Source of the DNA: Trichinella spiralis
Taxonomy: Eukaryota > Nematoda > Enoplea > Trichinellida > Trichinellidae
Direction of reading: 5' to 3'
Assembly: GCA_000181795.3 (NCBI GenBank)
Contig: CM012955.1
Location: 62,001-126,000, forward strand
DNA length: 64,000 nucleotides
The notes under the pieces were generated by a model that was given only the letters and a program-made list of their open reading frames with translations, did not search any database and had not been told where the DNA came from. Below are positions 1 to 21,003 of this stretch, piece by piece. A program made the position numbers and the translations under genes. Each line of letters starts with the position of its first letter. The stretch's first letter is position 1.

Positions 1-3000
1 TGAGGGTTCGATTTGCCTGGATAATGGCTCATCGGAGGTTGAACTTCTCCTGAAAAAATGTTCAAATGAAAGTAAAAAAGCAAAAAAAAAACAAACAGGT
101 GTCAAAAATGACAACATACTTTCATTTATAAACATAAAAACACCTGAAAATCCTTGAAAATGCTTGCTAAAGGAAGATTGGAAAATTATGTCAACGGAAC
201 GTTGCATAGTTTTGAAATCTGGCGGCTTCTTATTACCGCAATAACGGCCACTAATATGCTGCACGTTCTGACGATCAATAATTATTACTTCTACATAATC
301 ATGAAGGCACCTTCAATCATTATACATTTAGAATAAAATTCATAACGGAACTGTCAAAATTATATTTTAAAATGTATAACAAAATGCGCAATATCACTTT
401 CACCTTTGATATGGTAGCGGACCTTCGAGATGAAAATCACTCCATAAAATCCAAACCACTTGATCTCGTCTACCTCTGAAACGAAAACGGCACCGAGTAT
501 CTGCAGGATATGTATTCGGATAGCCTGGCGTGGCAAATGTACCATTGATAGTTTTATTTCCATCATACAAAAATGAGCATTCTTCGACTGCTAAAACTTT
601 TATACTTTGTTATCTATTTATTTATTTGCATCAGTTCAAATGTACTTGTTACAATGAAAAACTAAAAAATAGATTACTTTGATTCATTCTTTAAACGTAC
701 TACTAGCTCATACTGAAGCCACAAAAGATTTTCAATTGAAAATGATTTTGAAATCAAGCACTGAACAAAAAATTTCTTTTAATAACATCAAATACATTTC
801 AAATGACTACCAGTTAACTAGTTTCAAACAAGTATTCAAAATTGATTTACAAATTTCAAAACTTCACAAGCATTTGTCATATAAAATAACTACAGTTTTA
901 TTTGATTTTAATTTTTCATTCATTTGTACACTTCATAAGTCATTTTATGCAGGGTAAATTTTCCTTAGTTAGCCTTCTCTAAATTCAATTCATTTGAGAC
1001 GAATCAGGCTCTCTTGGGTGTTAGTAAATTGCATTACTCATCGAGTAAAGACTTGAACTCTAACGCTAAACTTACATTATGATTTTAATTCGATGAAATC
1101 TGCGCCGTGTACTAATTTGAAATTTTAAAAAATCCATATTTTGAATCACTTTGAATAACCTTATTTTCATTTAGATACGTAAAATATTACGTGGAAAAAT
1201 TCGAATCACAATTTTTCGACGTAAAAATTTGAAATTTTCAAACAGAAAATAATGCAAATTTATTACAAATAAAAAAAGAAAAATAATTTTCTTCTTATAC
1301 CTACACCTATACTGATATTCATGTTGTTAGCCAATGTGATTGTATTATAATAAAAAAAGTTGAATCAATCAGCTCATCACATGCTACGTAAAACTGTTAA
1401 TCCGTCAACATTGAAGCATTGCTTATGTAAATTATCCTTTCTATAAAATTTTAGCGATATATGGTACGTATGTATAGCATCATGATTAAGCAAGAAATGC
1501 AACGTCGCTTAGAAAATAAAATACAAGAGATATTTCTTTACTAACATCAGTTTATAACTGTTTACATTAACTGAAGTATAATTCTTAGAAGTTTCAATAA
1601 TTGATAATATTCCATAAAGTCTAATAATATTAGTTGTTTAATAAAATATGTTTTATAACAATGTAATAGTATTTAATAATATATTTAAATTGAATGCAAT
1701 TTCACTTCCACTTGAAATAAAATTCAATAAAATAATACGTTTGTTTGGATTTCACTAACTAAATTCATACAATGAACATTATACAATGAATGCTGTGGTC
1801 AAGAAGCATTTATATCAATGCTACCAAATGCTTTTAGCCAAAATTATACTTGTATATCAGTGATTCATTAGAAACATTATTGCTTTAAAATATATTTATT
1901 ACAAGGCTTATAGCTGTTTGCTCATACAATATAATGTGCAAAATAGTTTCCTTCACTGCGTAACAATTTCTTGATTATTTATTACATCACATTTTTTCGC
2001 TGAAAATGTTCATTACATTATATAACTCGGCAAATTTATTTTGTTTTGAAAAAACCTTCAAAGAACAACTTAATTTAGTATATTGAAATTCTAAACACAA
2101 TACAGTATTGTTTCACATAATTGAAAACAAATCAAATTATTTCCTCCATATAATAATCCCTTCGCTATCCAATTTGAAATCTGAAATTTTCATATCAGAT
2201 GATAAATATGCCAAACAAAATCTGATGCAAGATTAGACTAATCAAACAATCGCTCAAAGAACGAATTTGCATTTTAGACATCAAATAATAAATACGCTAT
2301 AAAAATGTCCCAAAAGATACTGAAATTTTGAATATTTGAAGCAAAATCTTTTTTTTAATTAAAAGTGCACTATGATATATTAAAATATTATTTCTACGAA
2401 ATAAGAACATTCTTATTCCGTAGACATTGATCATTATTTACATTAATCTCAAGGGATTTTATAAAGCAAAATTAATCTGTCCAAAAGCACATCAAAAACT
2501 AATCGTCTTGTTTAATGGTTATCATATAAAAGCTGTAGAATTATACTGATAGGCAAAAATAAGTGAAATAATTCATACTGATAAATGGAGTGATTTACAT
2601 TTTCAAAGTATGTGAAATATTGTAAAAGAGAAAAAGTCAATTTCTCATTGAATTACTCACTCCTTTACCTTAATACCTTAATAAAGGAAAAAATAAGCTT
2701 AATAAATAGATAAATAAAAAAATAATTTTTTAAAAACTAATAATTAATGAAAATTTATTTAGCAAACAACGATGGTTATTCACTGACAATTCGTTGTGAA
2801 CAATCAATAGACACTGCGCACCTTATTTAATTCAAAGAGCAACATTAATCAGTTGGAAATATTCAAATATGATCACATCTGCTATATCAACTGACAAGCA
2901 TTTGATAAATAAAGATATTGAAAATGAATAACGGATAAGTATAAATTTATGTTTAAAAAAAGGGAAAAAACAATTACCTTTAACTTGCAATGGTTGATTT

Positions 3001-3131
3001 TCAGATGAACAATCAGCAAACATAGCGGCATAAAGAAGAAAAATGTAGATAAAAATAGTCCAGATTGATGATGATGATGATGATGGTGATGGTGGTGGTA
3101 GTAAACAGGTGAATCGAACCTGCGATACCAT
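1..3131 (-). CDS. CUB-domain secreted or membrane protein, 3' end outside window
   Basis: Four exons are seen on the minus strand: 2978-3131, 404-590, 144-310 and 1-49 (incomplete). All three junctions are phase compatible with GT-AG sites. Exon 1 starts at a Met (3131) and encodes a Ser-rich stretch and a hydrophobic segment (FIYIFLLYAAMFA), which looks like a signal peptide or signal anchor. Exons 2 and 3 together make one CUB domain: a first Cys (EECSF), TFATPGYPNTYP, a Cys in DTRCRF, the hallmark CLHDYVEV, then GRYCG and FQGFS. CUB domains are extracellular beta-sandwich binding modules; in invertebrates they occur in synaptic receptor partners and in proteases. No protease or LDLa domain is visible before the edge, so the full architecture and function are unknown. 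The Ser run is encoded by an ATC/ATG-type trinucleotide repeat. The first intron is about 2.4 kb. The exon 1 link rests on phase and signal-peptide character only. Confidence 0.75.
591..2977 (-). other. Long first intron of the CUB gene
   Basis: AT-rich sequence between the signal-peptide exon and the first CUB exon. I see no convincing coding exon, RNA gene or repeat family inside it. A plus-strand open frame at 679-957 has low-complexity composition and no recognisable domain. Confidence 0.5.
3069..3104. repeat. GAT/GGT trinucleotide repeat inside coding exon
   Basis: An imperfect run of GAT then GGT triplets. On the minus strand it is read as the Ser/Pro-rich stretch just before the hydrophobic signal segment of the CUB protein, so length changes would alter the N-terminus without a frameshift. 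Confidence 0.7.
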
Positions 3132-4500
3132 AATCGACCATTGGCTCAAGTGGTGAAAATCAGCGGCTTTGTATAAGCAGCGCTGAAAAATTCCATGCCC
3201 CTCGGATGAAGTGGTTGATAGCACTGATAACAATGGTTTGGCTATTCAATTTCTTAATCTCTTTCATTCATTACGATTTTGGCCAGAAATAATAATGATA
3301 ACAGAATAAAAAAGTCAACGAATAATTGAAGCACATAAAACAAGCTTGCATGTTAGCCGCGAAAATGGAAAACATAAAACAGAGAAAACAATCCCATTGC
3401 ATAGATTACAGTTGTTATAAAAGGTTGAATTTAAAAAAGATGAGACGAAAACAAGAAATTGATCATTATAAGATTAGAGGCATAATTTGACCAGCAGAAA
3501 AGCAGCCGTGCACTTTAAGATGCGCGTGCGTCTGTTGAAGACGCGCAATCGATTTTCAACAGAAGCTGTCTGTCTCTTTTTCTCTTTCTCTTCTTCTCTT
3601 TCTTTTTCCTCTTCTCCGTTCCCTCTTAGCTTCTCTCCTTCCCTCTTTCTCAGTCTCAGTCTCAGTCTCAGTCTCACTCTCGTTCTTGCTCTCTCCTTCT
3701 TTCCCTCTCTTTGGGAAGAGAAGAGGAAAAAGAAAGAAAATGGGAAGAAACAAGCAGGACGAAACCACTGACGTGCACCAACCAACGATGACGATGTTGT
3801 TGAACTTGATGATGATGATTATTGCTTGCTTATGCTTATGCTTATGCTCTTTGTTTGTTTAGCTTTAGGCGGCGGCGAACATGCAAGCAGAGCAGTCAGT
3901 CACTGAATGAGTCGTCCAGTCGCTTACGCTAGAAACGCCAAAGCAGCTTCTGCATCTTCATTGTAAACGTTCAATGACGAAAAGCACGCATTCAGTTGAT
4001 GGACGTGACGCGACCTTCCGACTAGGCGACGCGATGGAAAATGAATAACAAGTTGGAAACATAGCGCAAAAGGTCTCTCCTCTATTTTCTCTTCCTCCCC
4101 TTCTTCTTATTTTCTCTTCATTCTCTTCCTCTCTACCTCCCTCCCTCTCCCCCTCTCTTCCTCTCTTTCCCTCTCTAGCTCATTCCATTCTCGTCTCTTT
4201 TCTTATTGATGTTTGCTTTTACGTCATACATTTCACTGGATATTCCATTTTACTTCATTTTCCATCTTCTCTAATTAAAAAGTGCAATTTGCATATTCCC
4301 TTATTTCTAACTGAAAAAATAAATTCTTAATATTCTTTCAATATTTGTCCTCTTCTTGAATTTTATATATTACTTCATTGTTACTCATCCTCTATTAACG
4401 ATCTTTATCACTAATGACAGTTCATTGACAGCAGTTGTATGATTTATTGAAGTTTCTTTCTTGTTCTCTTTAAAAATGTTAACCTAACCATAAATAAAAT
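3132..4500. promoter_or_regulatory. Upstream region of CUB gene with polypyrimidine tracts and a GC-richer block
   Basis: This stretch lies upstream of the CUB gene start. It holds two long, strongly strand-asymmetric polypyrimidine tracts (about 3567-3717 and 4075-4200) on either side of a block that is clearly less AT-rich (about 3860-4070). The composition suits a promoter or 5' untranslated region, but no specific promoter motif was identified. Open frames here (about 3474-3785, both strands) are low-complexity Ser/Leu/Phe or Arg/Glu runs and are not taken as genes. Confidence 0.35.
3567..3717. repeat. Polypyrimidine tract with (CTCAGT)n core
   Basis: Nearly pure C/T on the plus strand, including about four tandem CTCAGT units at 3649-3676. 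Such mirror-like purine/pyrimidine tracts can form triplex (H-DNA) structure. A (TTATGC)n run follows at about 3830-3848. Confidence 0.75.
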
Positions 4501-6966
4501 GTGTACAATATTCAAACGTTTACTTATTTATTATTCAAAGCAAACAAATATAATCTTTCACCTTTCTTACTCAACAACAATTTCAAATCAATCACAATTA
4601 TTAAAGATCAACTGCTACAATATATAACATATTGCACAATGATCCAAACTGACTGTCTTCTTAATTTTACTCACTTTTACTCATAGTTCTTTATATATAT
4701 ATATATATTAACATTTAATGATTTTGTCACATAACGCTGATACAACACAATAATTTAAAAATATTGATTGAGAATGGATACATCTTACTTGTATAAACTG
4801 TTTTACTTCTTCTTCTTCAGAATAACAAATAATTTGATTGGAAGAAATATGCTTTAATCAACTTAATTTCTTAGCAGGTTTGCTAATAGCAATTTCAATT
4901 GATCAAACTGCTCCATCTTTTTCTTTTCTCACGCCTACTCTATTATAACAGTTGATGCTGTTTTATTTGTTTAGATAACATATCTGGTTAACAGCCGCTA
5001 TCAATTCAGCGTCAAATGAACATATTTTCGAATATTTGCATCTTATCAGTCAATCATCAAAGATGGATTTGCAAATTATGTATACAGTGAACATTTTCAA
5101 TTACTTCTTTTTCACTGTTATTTCCTCTAAGCAAATGCCTGATTTGAAAAATACACTAAACGAAATAATGAACAATACATATACATATATATAACAAAAA
5201 TATTTTTCAATAGCATATGATATGATCAGATATGATAGGCATAGGTTGACATGATTTTGTCGCAATTTGTATTATTATTATTATTATTACATTTTCACTT
5301 GTTTTTCAATTTGAAATTTCAATCAGAATATTTTTCAAATTATAAAACTTTAAGAAAACATATTCGGTAACTATCATCAGTTCAATAACATTGTTTAAAG
5401 TGATGCTCTTTAACAAAACATTTATTTTGATATTATGCAAGAAATTGTTCAAAAAATATATATACATAATTTAGTTTTCTTCATTGTTATTAAATCCAAT
5501 CAATCAATACTCTAGAAAATCCAAAGAAATTAATCGTGAACTGCTATGAACTTAATCATCCACAGCACTGTAGAGAATGCATACATTTGAAAAGAACTTC
5601 CGCAATCTTTTTTATGACTTCTTCGTCACTGGTGCTTTTATCTTAATCTTATTGAAAATGCTTTATATTGCTTTACATGGTTAATTGTCTTTCATTAATG
5701 CAGTAGACTGCTTTAAACACACGATACGCAACATTATAAAAGGTAGAAATTACACGAAAAAAATATATATAAATGAGAAATGAAACTACTTGATAACAAT
5801 TCTTCGTAAACTGTCATTTCATATTGTAATACGTTTCATTATTAGGCAGCTTAGCAATATATTATACATCAGAATGCAACAGAATACGAAAGGGTAAATT
5901 ATTTGATACTGTAAAGTTTTTTCAAGCAGATAATGCAGTTTGTTGGTTTAATGCCTTCTTTAGTGCCTTCTAATGAATAAAATAATCTTTTAAATTGTTT
6001 AGTGTATAAATATATTAATTTTTAGTTTTTTTCTTTCTTCTAACAGTAAAAATTGATTAATTTAGCATTGTGTAATCCGTTTAATATCAAATCATAAATA
6101 TTTTGAAAATCGATCAAAATTTTCTTCTATTTAACTGATTTGCTTATTATGGATATACTTTAATGTAGAATAAAAATCAAAATCTAAATGAACCAGTAAA
6201 TCAATTTCAGGTTGTTCATGTTAAGTTATTACAAAATACAGCTTAATTGGACTGAATGTTAAGCAGTTTTGCTTTACAATTGAGAGGAATAACTCTCAGA
6301 TCAACAGACCATCTGTTCGTCAAATATGCTAAGAGAATTAGGATGTCTGCGAACAATTAATCAATGATGATCATCAGGGAGTCCAATTTATACCAAAATG
6401 CACTTATTGAACAACTGCAGAACAGCAATAACGTTCAAGCTGTCATCAGTCAAAAGCTGGTAGAAAATGTGATCGAAAATTTACCAAAGGAAACAGATGA
6501 CTACTTAACACGCTTTTTCTACTAAAGAAGTGTAAAGTTATAGAAAATTTACCGTCCCTCTCCAATATGTCATAAATGCACTCTTGGCACACTGTTAATA
6601 AATTACTTTACCGACCAAACCACACTGACCGTGGTTCAACATAAATCGATCGTCAAATTGCACATAAACATGTGCTTATTTAACATTCTAAAAATGACAC
6701 TTTTCCAATTAAATCTGTCGTCATACAACATATAAAGCTTACTAGTTCAGCCAAATGTTACAATTTTCAATTTAACATGCTTTTTATGAATTAGATTTGC
6801 TTCATCTTTTCTGCTGATGTTTCATTTAAATTACGGAAATTGTACTCCAATAATTTCTGGTCACCATATATGAACTACAATTTTATTATTCTAAAGTAAA
6901 CTCAGTAAATAAATCTACAAATAACTTTTATGTAAAAATAATTTCAAAAGCATTATCCACATTTCA
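4501..6966. other. Intergenic, AT-rich
   Basis: No gene is supported. A possible decayed retroelement fragment at about 6360-6515 is listed separately. Short AT microsatellites occur near 4690-4708 and 5455-5465. Confidence 0.5.
6363..6515 (+). pseudogene. Possible decayed gag-like fragment
   Basis: An open stretch without a start codon reads as a helical, Gln/Asn-rich peptide ending in VIENLPKETDDY, then hits stops. The preceding bases, in other frames, read LRELGCLRTINQ and then stops. The combination of a short Leu-rich segment followed by a KLP-like motif faintly recalls BEL/Pao gag proteins. It is short and broken; chance is possible. Confidence 0.2.
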
Positions 6967-8215
6967 TCAAGAAGTTTCTCTGTAACGTTCTTGGAAAAGT
7001 TTCAATATTTTCAACCCTGAGCTTTTCTTTTGATGAATTGAGGGTGCCATTTTTATTTTCATTGTATCGTAAACTTTGACAGACGGTGATTTCGGCCTAC
7101 GCCCAATTACATTCTTCAAATTTTGTGCTCCTTCACTTGAAAGTATCTCATCAGTAACACGTTGATTCATCCAAACTCGACTATTTGGACTTCTCTGAGA
7201 AGAAATACGATCTCTACTAATAATAACTTCTTCAATCAAATCTCGAAACAAATTTTTCACCATTGAATATTCCTCTGTGACATTGATCTCGTAAAACTTC
7301 GCCGAATACATTGTCGCCATAATTGCACCTTGATTTTTGCTCACTTGTCTAGAATATAAAATTATACTTCATATTACATTAATCAATTAATTAATTAATT
7401 GATAATTTCACAAATGTACCTGTATCTATCAAGATCGATTTTATTTCCTATCAGACAAACTATGTGAGGTCTAACGCAAACAGAGTGATCATGGCTGTGA
7501 ATTTCTTTCAGAAGCTTTTCAGCATATTCAAAAGAATCTCTGTTGGTAACACTATACAATACAAGAAATACATCCGCCCAACTGACATAACGACTGGAAC
7601 TTTTTCCACTCTAAATTTCACTCTAAGCAAAATATTGGAATAATTTCAACGAACAAATCATCATCTTACCCCTTCAACTGTATCCATAATCCAAAGCATA
7701 CATTCATTTCCATTTATTGTTATTTGTTTGCAATAAGTATCTTCTAAGTTGAAAAATTATTTCATTTTTACAAAATTTAAACAAACTCTTTCAATAAATA
7801 TCTAATATTGAAACGTTTCCAATTTCGTTTCAATCAATTACAAGTACGTACACACGTTGCAATTAATTAATTACATGAATGTCAGAGTAGAATAAATGTT
7901 TAAAATTGAACTACTCCTCATAGTTTCAGCTTATGCCTTCCTTATCCAGGGTTCCATTTAAAATTTGTCTACATTTACCGTTCGATTTTAAAGTAGTTGA
8001 TACATTCTATATTTTTCAACTTTTTCTTACCCATATTAGGATCATACTCGCCAATGTAACGTTTTGTCATAAATTTCACCGTTAAAGCTAAAACATGCGC
8101 TTTTTGCAATTTTTCCTATGCATTCGTAAAAAAGAAATATACCAGATTTTCCTGAACCATTAGCCCCAATAATAGCAATGTGAATTTCATTGATCACTTT
8201 TCTGTTTCGAAGCAT
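6967..8215 (-). CDS. Atypical Ras-like small GTPase, RASL12/RERG family
   Basis: Five exons in perfect phase: 8143-8215, 8031-8087, 7670-7743, 7420-7610 and 6967-7348, giving about 258 residues. In order: P-loop GANGSGKS (residues 17-24), effector region TKRYIGEYDPN, G3 region MDTVEG, SRYVSWADVFLVLYSV (typical of RASL10/11/12), G4 GNKIDL, G5 YSAKFYE, then a basic Ser-rich tail of about 85 residues with no CAAX box. The family are Ras-related proteins of poorly known role, some acting as growth suppressors. Switch II lacks the usual Gly-Gln of DTAGQ, and the P-loop has Asn at the position of Ras Gly12, so hydrolysis is probably weak. The start is uncertain: the frame is open upstream to an acceptor at 8262-8264, so a further 5' exon may exist. 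Confidence 0.88.
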
Positions 8216-8264
8216 ACTCAAATCATACACTACCAATGAGACATCATAACAAAGAATGCCACTG

Positions 8265-9230
8265 AATAAGAAAATAATATAAAATAAAATAGCTTTTCAG
8301 ATGGACGAATGTTAATTTGCTCAAACAGAATGCAATGCCACTTCTTAGACAACACATGTTCATGGTATTCATCAAATTTTAAGATGTTCTAAACATTTCA
8401 GACGTCAGTCAATCAATGCAATAAAGGTATGCATCGGTTTCATATGCATGGCAAAGCTTCCGCTAAACAGCTGCGCTTTCTTTTCAATTTCTCGTCTATT
8501 TTTCAAGTCAAAAGTGAATTTTCTCTCTCATTTTATATATTTCCCCGTTTTTCAAAACCCAACCACATACAATTTCATAAAATATAATCAAACTCTGAAA
8601 TTGAAAACATTAACTTTCCATTAATTAATAAAATCAACGAATTGAAAAACGAACCTGCTTTTATCAATATCGCACATTTATATTTAAATTTGACTATTTC
8701 TAATTAATCATTTTTTTATTTAAATAATATCATTGCATTTTTGACGATGATCAAACCATTTCCTCATTCTTTGTTTTTTGCATATTGAAGTGATAATTCA
8801 TTGGCTTCATTTTCAACTTTTTCCGCAACTGATAATTCTTTGTCATTATTCTACTTCATATTCTGACATTCAGATGTCATCTATTTAAAACTGAGTAAGA
8901 AACGGTTTGCTTGATTATAAAATCATTAAACAACATTGCTGAAAAATGTTGTAAAGAATGAAAACGATAAATAATACAATCAATTTTCAATATGCACATT
9001 AACTGTTTCCATATTCAAGAACAGAAATTATGCTGCTGTGATAATAAGAAAATCAAAATTTTAAGCAACTATCACTATAGCAACTATCAGGAAAATTAAA
9101 TGACAAATTCAAATAACTCTAAATCAATTTACAGAAGACAATTGTCAGCTGATTGAAACTTTAAATGCAATCCAATTTTGAGAACATTATATAAAGTTTC
9201 CTTTTTAAAAATACTTTAAAAAGAATTTTT
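8265..9230. other. Intergenic between GTPase and channel-like gene
   Basis: AT-rich, divergent promoters expected here because the flanking genes point away from each other. No coding exon or RNA gene recognised. Confidence 0.5.
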
Positions 9231-10493
9231 ATGGGGTCTGTGAATACATGGTATTCAAGTTTATCATTAACGGAGCGATTATTATGGGCAGCTGTTTTCT
9301 TCATTGCTACTGGATTTATTTTCTACTGTTGGACAGCCATAGATTGGACTTTTTCAGATAATGGACCAGGAACAACAATTTTGCACGTCAAGAAACAAAG
9401 TATGCATTTTCCACCATTACTGCTTTGCACCCGGCAACCTTTCAATTCAAAATACATCCGTCAAGATCCGATATTCAACAGTCGCTTTGACAAATATGCC
9501 GAAAAATTGATCAGCTTTTCATCAGCTGTGAAAATTCAAGATCTTGCTGGAAATGAAATTGAAAAACTAGAAAAATTATATTCAACCAGCTTCAACAAGA
9601 CACAAGAACGTGAAACTGAAGTCGACTGCTTTCTACCAAGCGATCACTTTTTAAAATGTATTCAAATTATTAAAAATGTAACTTCAGGCGCAGAAATATT
9701 GGATGTAAGTTCGTTTTGTCAAAATTCGTCCACTTTAATCACTGGTTTTCTTAATCCATGTACAGTAATCTTTCCCAGTGAACAGAAAATTCCTTCAGAT
9801 TTAGGAGCATTAAAAATTGAACTTGAATTGCAAAAGGAACAACTCACCGTTTCCCCTGCTGAATTTTCTGGATTTGAAATTTATGTCGGTGATTTAACCG
9901 TTGAAGAGCCATTTTTGCCAAAGATTGCATTGAAAAATAACCAAGCGGCTTCGTTGAAATTGGAAATAATTGAATACATTTCTTCAGTCAGTTCAAAAGA
10001 TTTCGAAGAAAATAGACAAGCTCTTTTTAAAATCGAAACGTTGAAAAATTGCGTTTACCAAAGTATTAAAGATGAATGCAACTGTGTACTTCCTTTCATA
10101 TGTACCAAACCGGACGACTCAATTTCAATTCCACTGTGTACAGTAAACGATTACAAAAATTGTACAGCTTCATTGGGCACAAATACTTTGGAAATAATAA
10201 ATCATTTTGATCAATTTCAGATGCCCTGTTTGATGAAAGAATCAACTGCAAACGACATTCAATTCAACTGCATTGCAACACGTTTGCCCGACATCGATAC
10301 ACAAACTTTACGATATCGAGCTACATTTTCCATTTATTACGATCATTTTGATTATTTTCAAATCAAACAAGCACAACTTGATTCAATAAAAATTTTTATT
10401 CTTTACGGAATTCCACTTGCAGTAGTTACCGCACTGCTCCTGATCGCTGTAATCATTGTTGAAACTTTAAAACGCGTCATCACTTTGTGGTAA
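9231..10493 (+). CDS. Divergent DEG/ENaC-like membrane protein, single exon
   Basis: An uninterrupted 420-residue frame. Architecture fits the degenerin/epithelial sodium channel family: a short cytoplasmic N-terminus, a first membrane segment (about residues 17-40), a large Cys-rich extracellular part, and a second membrane segment (about 388-412) with a very short tail. Just after the first segment comes FPPLLLCTRQP, matching the family's FPAVTVC-type motif, and near the end of the ectodomain there is a Cys cluster (ECNCVLPFICT). Family members form trimeric cation channels. This one is shorter than usual (commonly 500-700), lacks a clear N-terminal His-Gly gating motif, and its second membrane segment lacks the Gly-x-Ser filter. 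It also has no introns although nearly all neighbours do. It may be an auxiliary or non-conducting relative, or only a structural look-alike. Confidence 0.6.
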   Translation: MGSVNTWYSSLSLTERLLWAAVFFIATGFIFYCWTAIDWTFSDNGPGTTILHVKKQSMHFPPLLLCTRQPFNSKYIRQDPIFNSRFDKYAEKLISFSSAVKIQDLAGNEIEKLEKLYSTSFNKTQERETEVDCFLPSDHFLKCIQIIKNVTSGAEILDVSSFCQNSSTLITGFLNPCTVIFPSEQKIPSDLGALKIELELQKEQLTVSPAEFSGFEIYVGDLTVEEPFLPKIALKNNQAASLKLEIIEYISSVSSKDFEENRQALFKIETLKNCVYQSIKDECNCVLPFICTKPDDSISIPLCTVNDYKNCTASLGTNTLEIINHFDQFQMPCLMKESTANDIQFNCIATRLPDIDTQTLRYRATFSIYYDHFDYFQIKQAQLDSIKIFILYGIPLAVVTALLLIAVIIVETLKRVITLW

Positions 10494-11097
10494 TTTATCT
10501 TCGTTTACTTTCATGCAAGTAAAAAATATTCTTCAAATAAATTCTTGCTGTTTCTGTTCCCTTTTGCAAATGCTTATCTGTAATATAACATTATTCACCC
10601 TTAACAATTCCAATTGTCCATTTTTCTCAAAAAATTCATTTTTGCTTTTCATTAATAACATAAAATTACATCTTCAATATTAAAAAATTTACTTTACTTT
10701 TGTTTTTTCATTTTTTACACCTACATTTTTTTACACAGTAATTCTTTTCATACTGTAACTTGTGGTCGTTCTTATACTGTAAACTGCAGGAAACTTTTCT
10801 GACGTCAGATTTGGCCCACCCACATTTAGTCATTTCTGTGATTGATTATTCTCCAGTTGAAATATAACATGGTCAAACGAGTTGGAAAGCGACCCTACTC
10901 AGATGACTATTTGGAAACTTCTGAAACATGTACATTGAATTTTTATCTAATATGAGATCATTTCTTATAAATACTAGTTTTACATTTGCACATCAACTTG
11001 TTTAACTGTTCAAAATAAACGAAGTCTAATTTTAGCATTTCATGCTAATTTCACAGGAAAGCATGTTTTTATATTATCCAAATGTTATTTTTTAGCA
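10494..11097. promoter_or_regulatory. Intergenic region upstream of GALE
   Basis: Contains the channel-like gene's 3' region (AATAAA-like signals just after its stop) and the presumed GALE promoter. A perfect CRE palindrome lies at 10800-10807. A 28-codon frame starts at 10869 and may be 5' leader. The GALE start is preceded directly by TTTTTAGCA, so a leader exon or trans-splice acceptor is possible. Confidence 0.4.
10800..10807. promoter_or_regulatory. CRE palindrome TGACGTCA
   Basis: Exact match to the CREB/ATF binding consensus, about 290 bases upstream of the GALE start codon. Function is inferred from position only. Confidence 0.35.
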
Positions 11098-13233
<2,136 letters not shown>

Positions 13234-13752
13234 AAAAGTTATCCAATCTGAAATTTATATGTATCCCAGGATCTATCTATTTATCGGTTTGCAGCTGAAT
13301 GAGCAGAAATGGAATAAATTAGGCTTCTTTTAAATCTTTACACTTATTTATTTCGTCATAGTACAATAATTTTTATCCTAGTACGTTTTTCCTTTTGCTT
13401 ATCAATGATTGCATTTTTAACATTTATATGTAATTTGAAAAATAAAAAGATCTTTTACAGAATTGTGGAATAATTTTAAACTTATTTTAAAAATATCACA
13501 TTCCACATGAAAACATCGAGCATAGGAAAGCAGATAACCCAAAAATTACAAGCTTTAATGAGTAATCACCAGCAACCTCGATTAGCCTATAATTACTGAC
13601 AAAACAATACTGCAAAGATTTCAATTTTAAAAAGCTGGACCTCAGTAGGAAGGCGTAAAAAGGATTAATACAATCTAAGGAAAATGCTAATTTAAGCAAA
13701 AGAATTTCATAGACAAATCAAACCATCACCAAAGAAAAATGAGAAAAAATAA
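13234..13752. other. Convergent intergenic region GALE / thioesterase
   Basis: 3' regions of two convergent genes; AATAAA at about 13313-13318 and 13440-13445 fits GALE polyadenylation. The open frame at 13496-13699 (-) has no recognisable domain. Confidence 0.45.
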
Positions 13753-20579
<6,827 letters not shown>

Positions 20580-20965
20580 TATTATTTATTTTGAAATGTA
20601 AAAATTGCTATGCAAAATGACAAAAGGAAGAAATCTGACAGAATAGATGAAGATGCAGTGATGATGATGTAGTGAAGCGGTGAAACAAGCAAAAGCAATG
20701 GTAATCGCCTTTTCTTTAAAAGCTAACGCCTATAATCGCAATCAACAGATGCAAAGCTGACATCTGCTTTTATTAAACACGGCCGCAGTCAGCAACACCA
20801 ACGATGTTGAAAAAAAAGAAAAGAAGAATTCGAAAAACATAAAACAACAAACAGAAAATTCTTTCCTGCATTACGATGTAAAAAAATTCAAAACTCTTGC
20901 CCATAAACAAAGCAAAATAATTACAAATATTATTATTTTTTATGTAAAAATTAATTCAAATTATC

Positions 20966-21003
<38 letters not shown>

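Noticed and set aside
3095..3190. tRNA-like T-loop (GGTTCGATTC on the minus strand)
   Set aside because: The T-stem does not pair and no D-arm, anticodon arm or acceptor stem could be assembled; it overlaps the coding exon of the CUB gene.
3474..3785. Overlapping long open frames on both strands
   Set aside because: They are produced by the polypyrimidine tract; the peptides are Arg/Glu or Ser/Leu/Phe runs with no domain.
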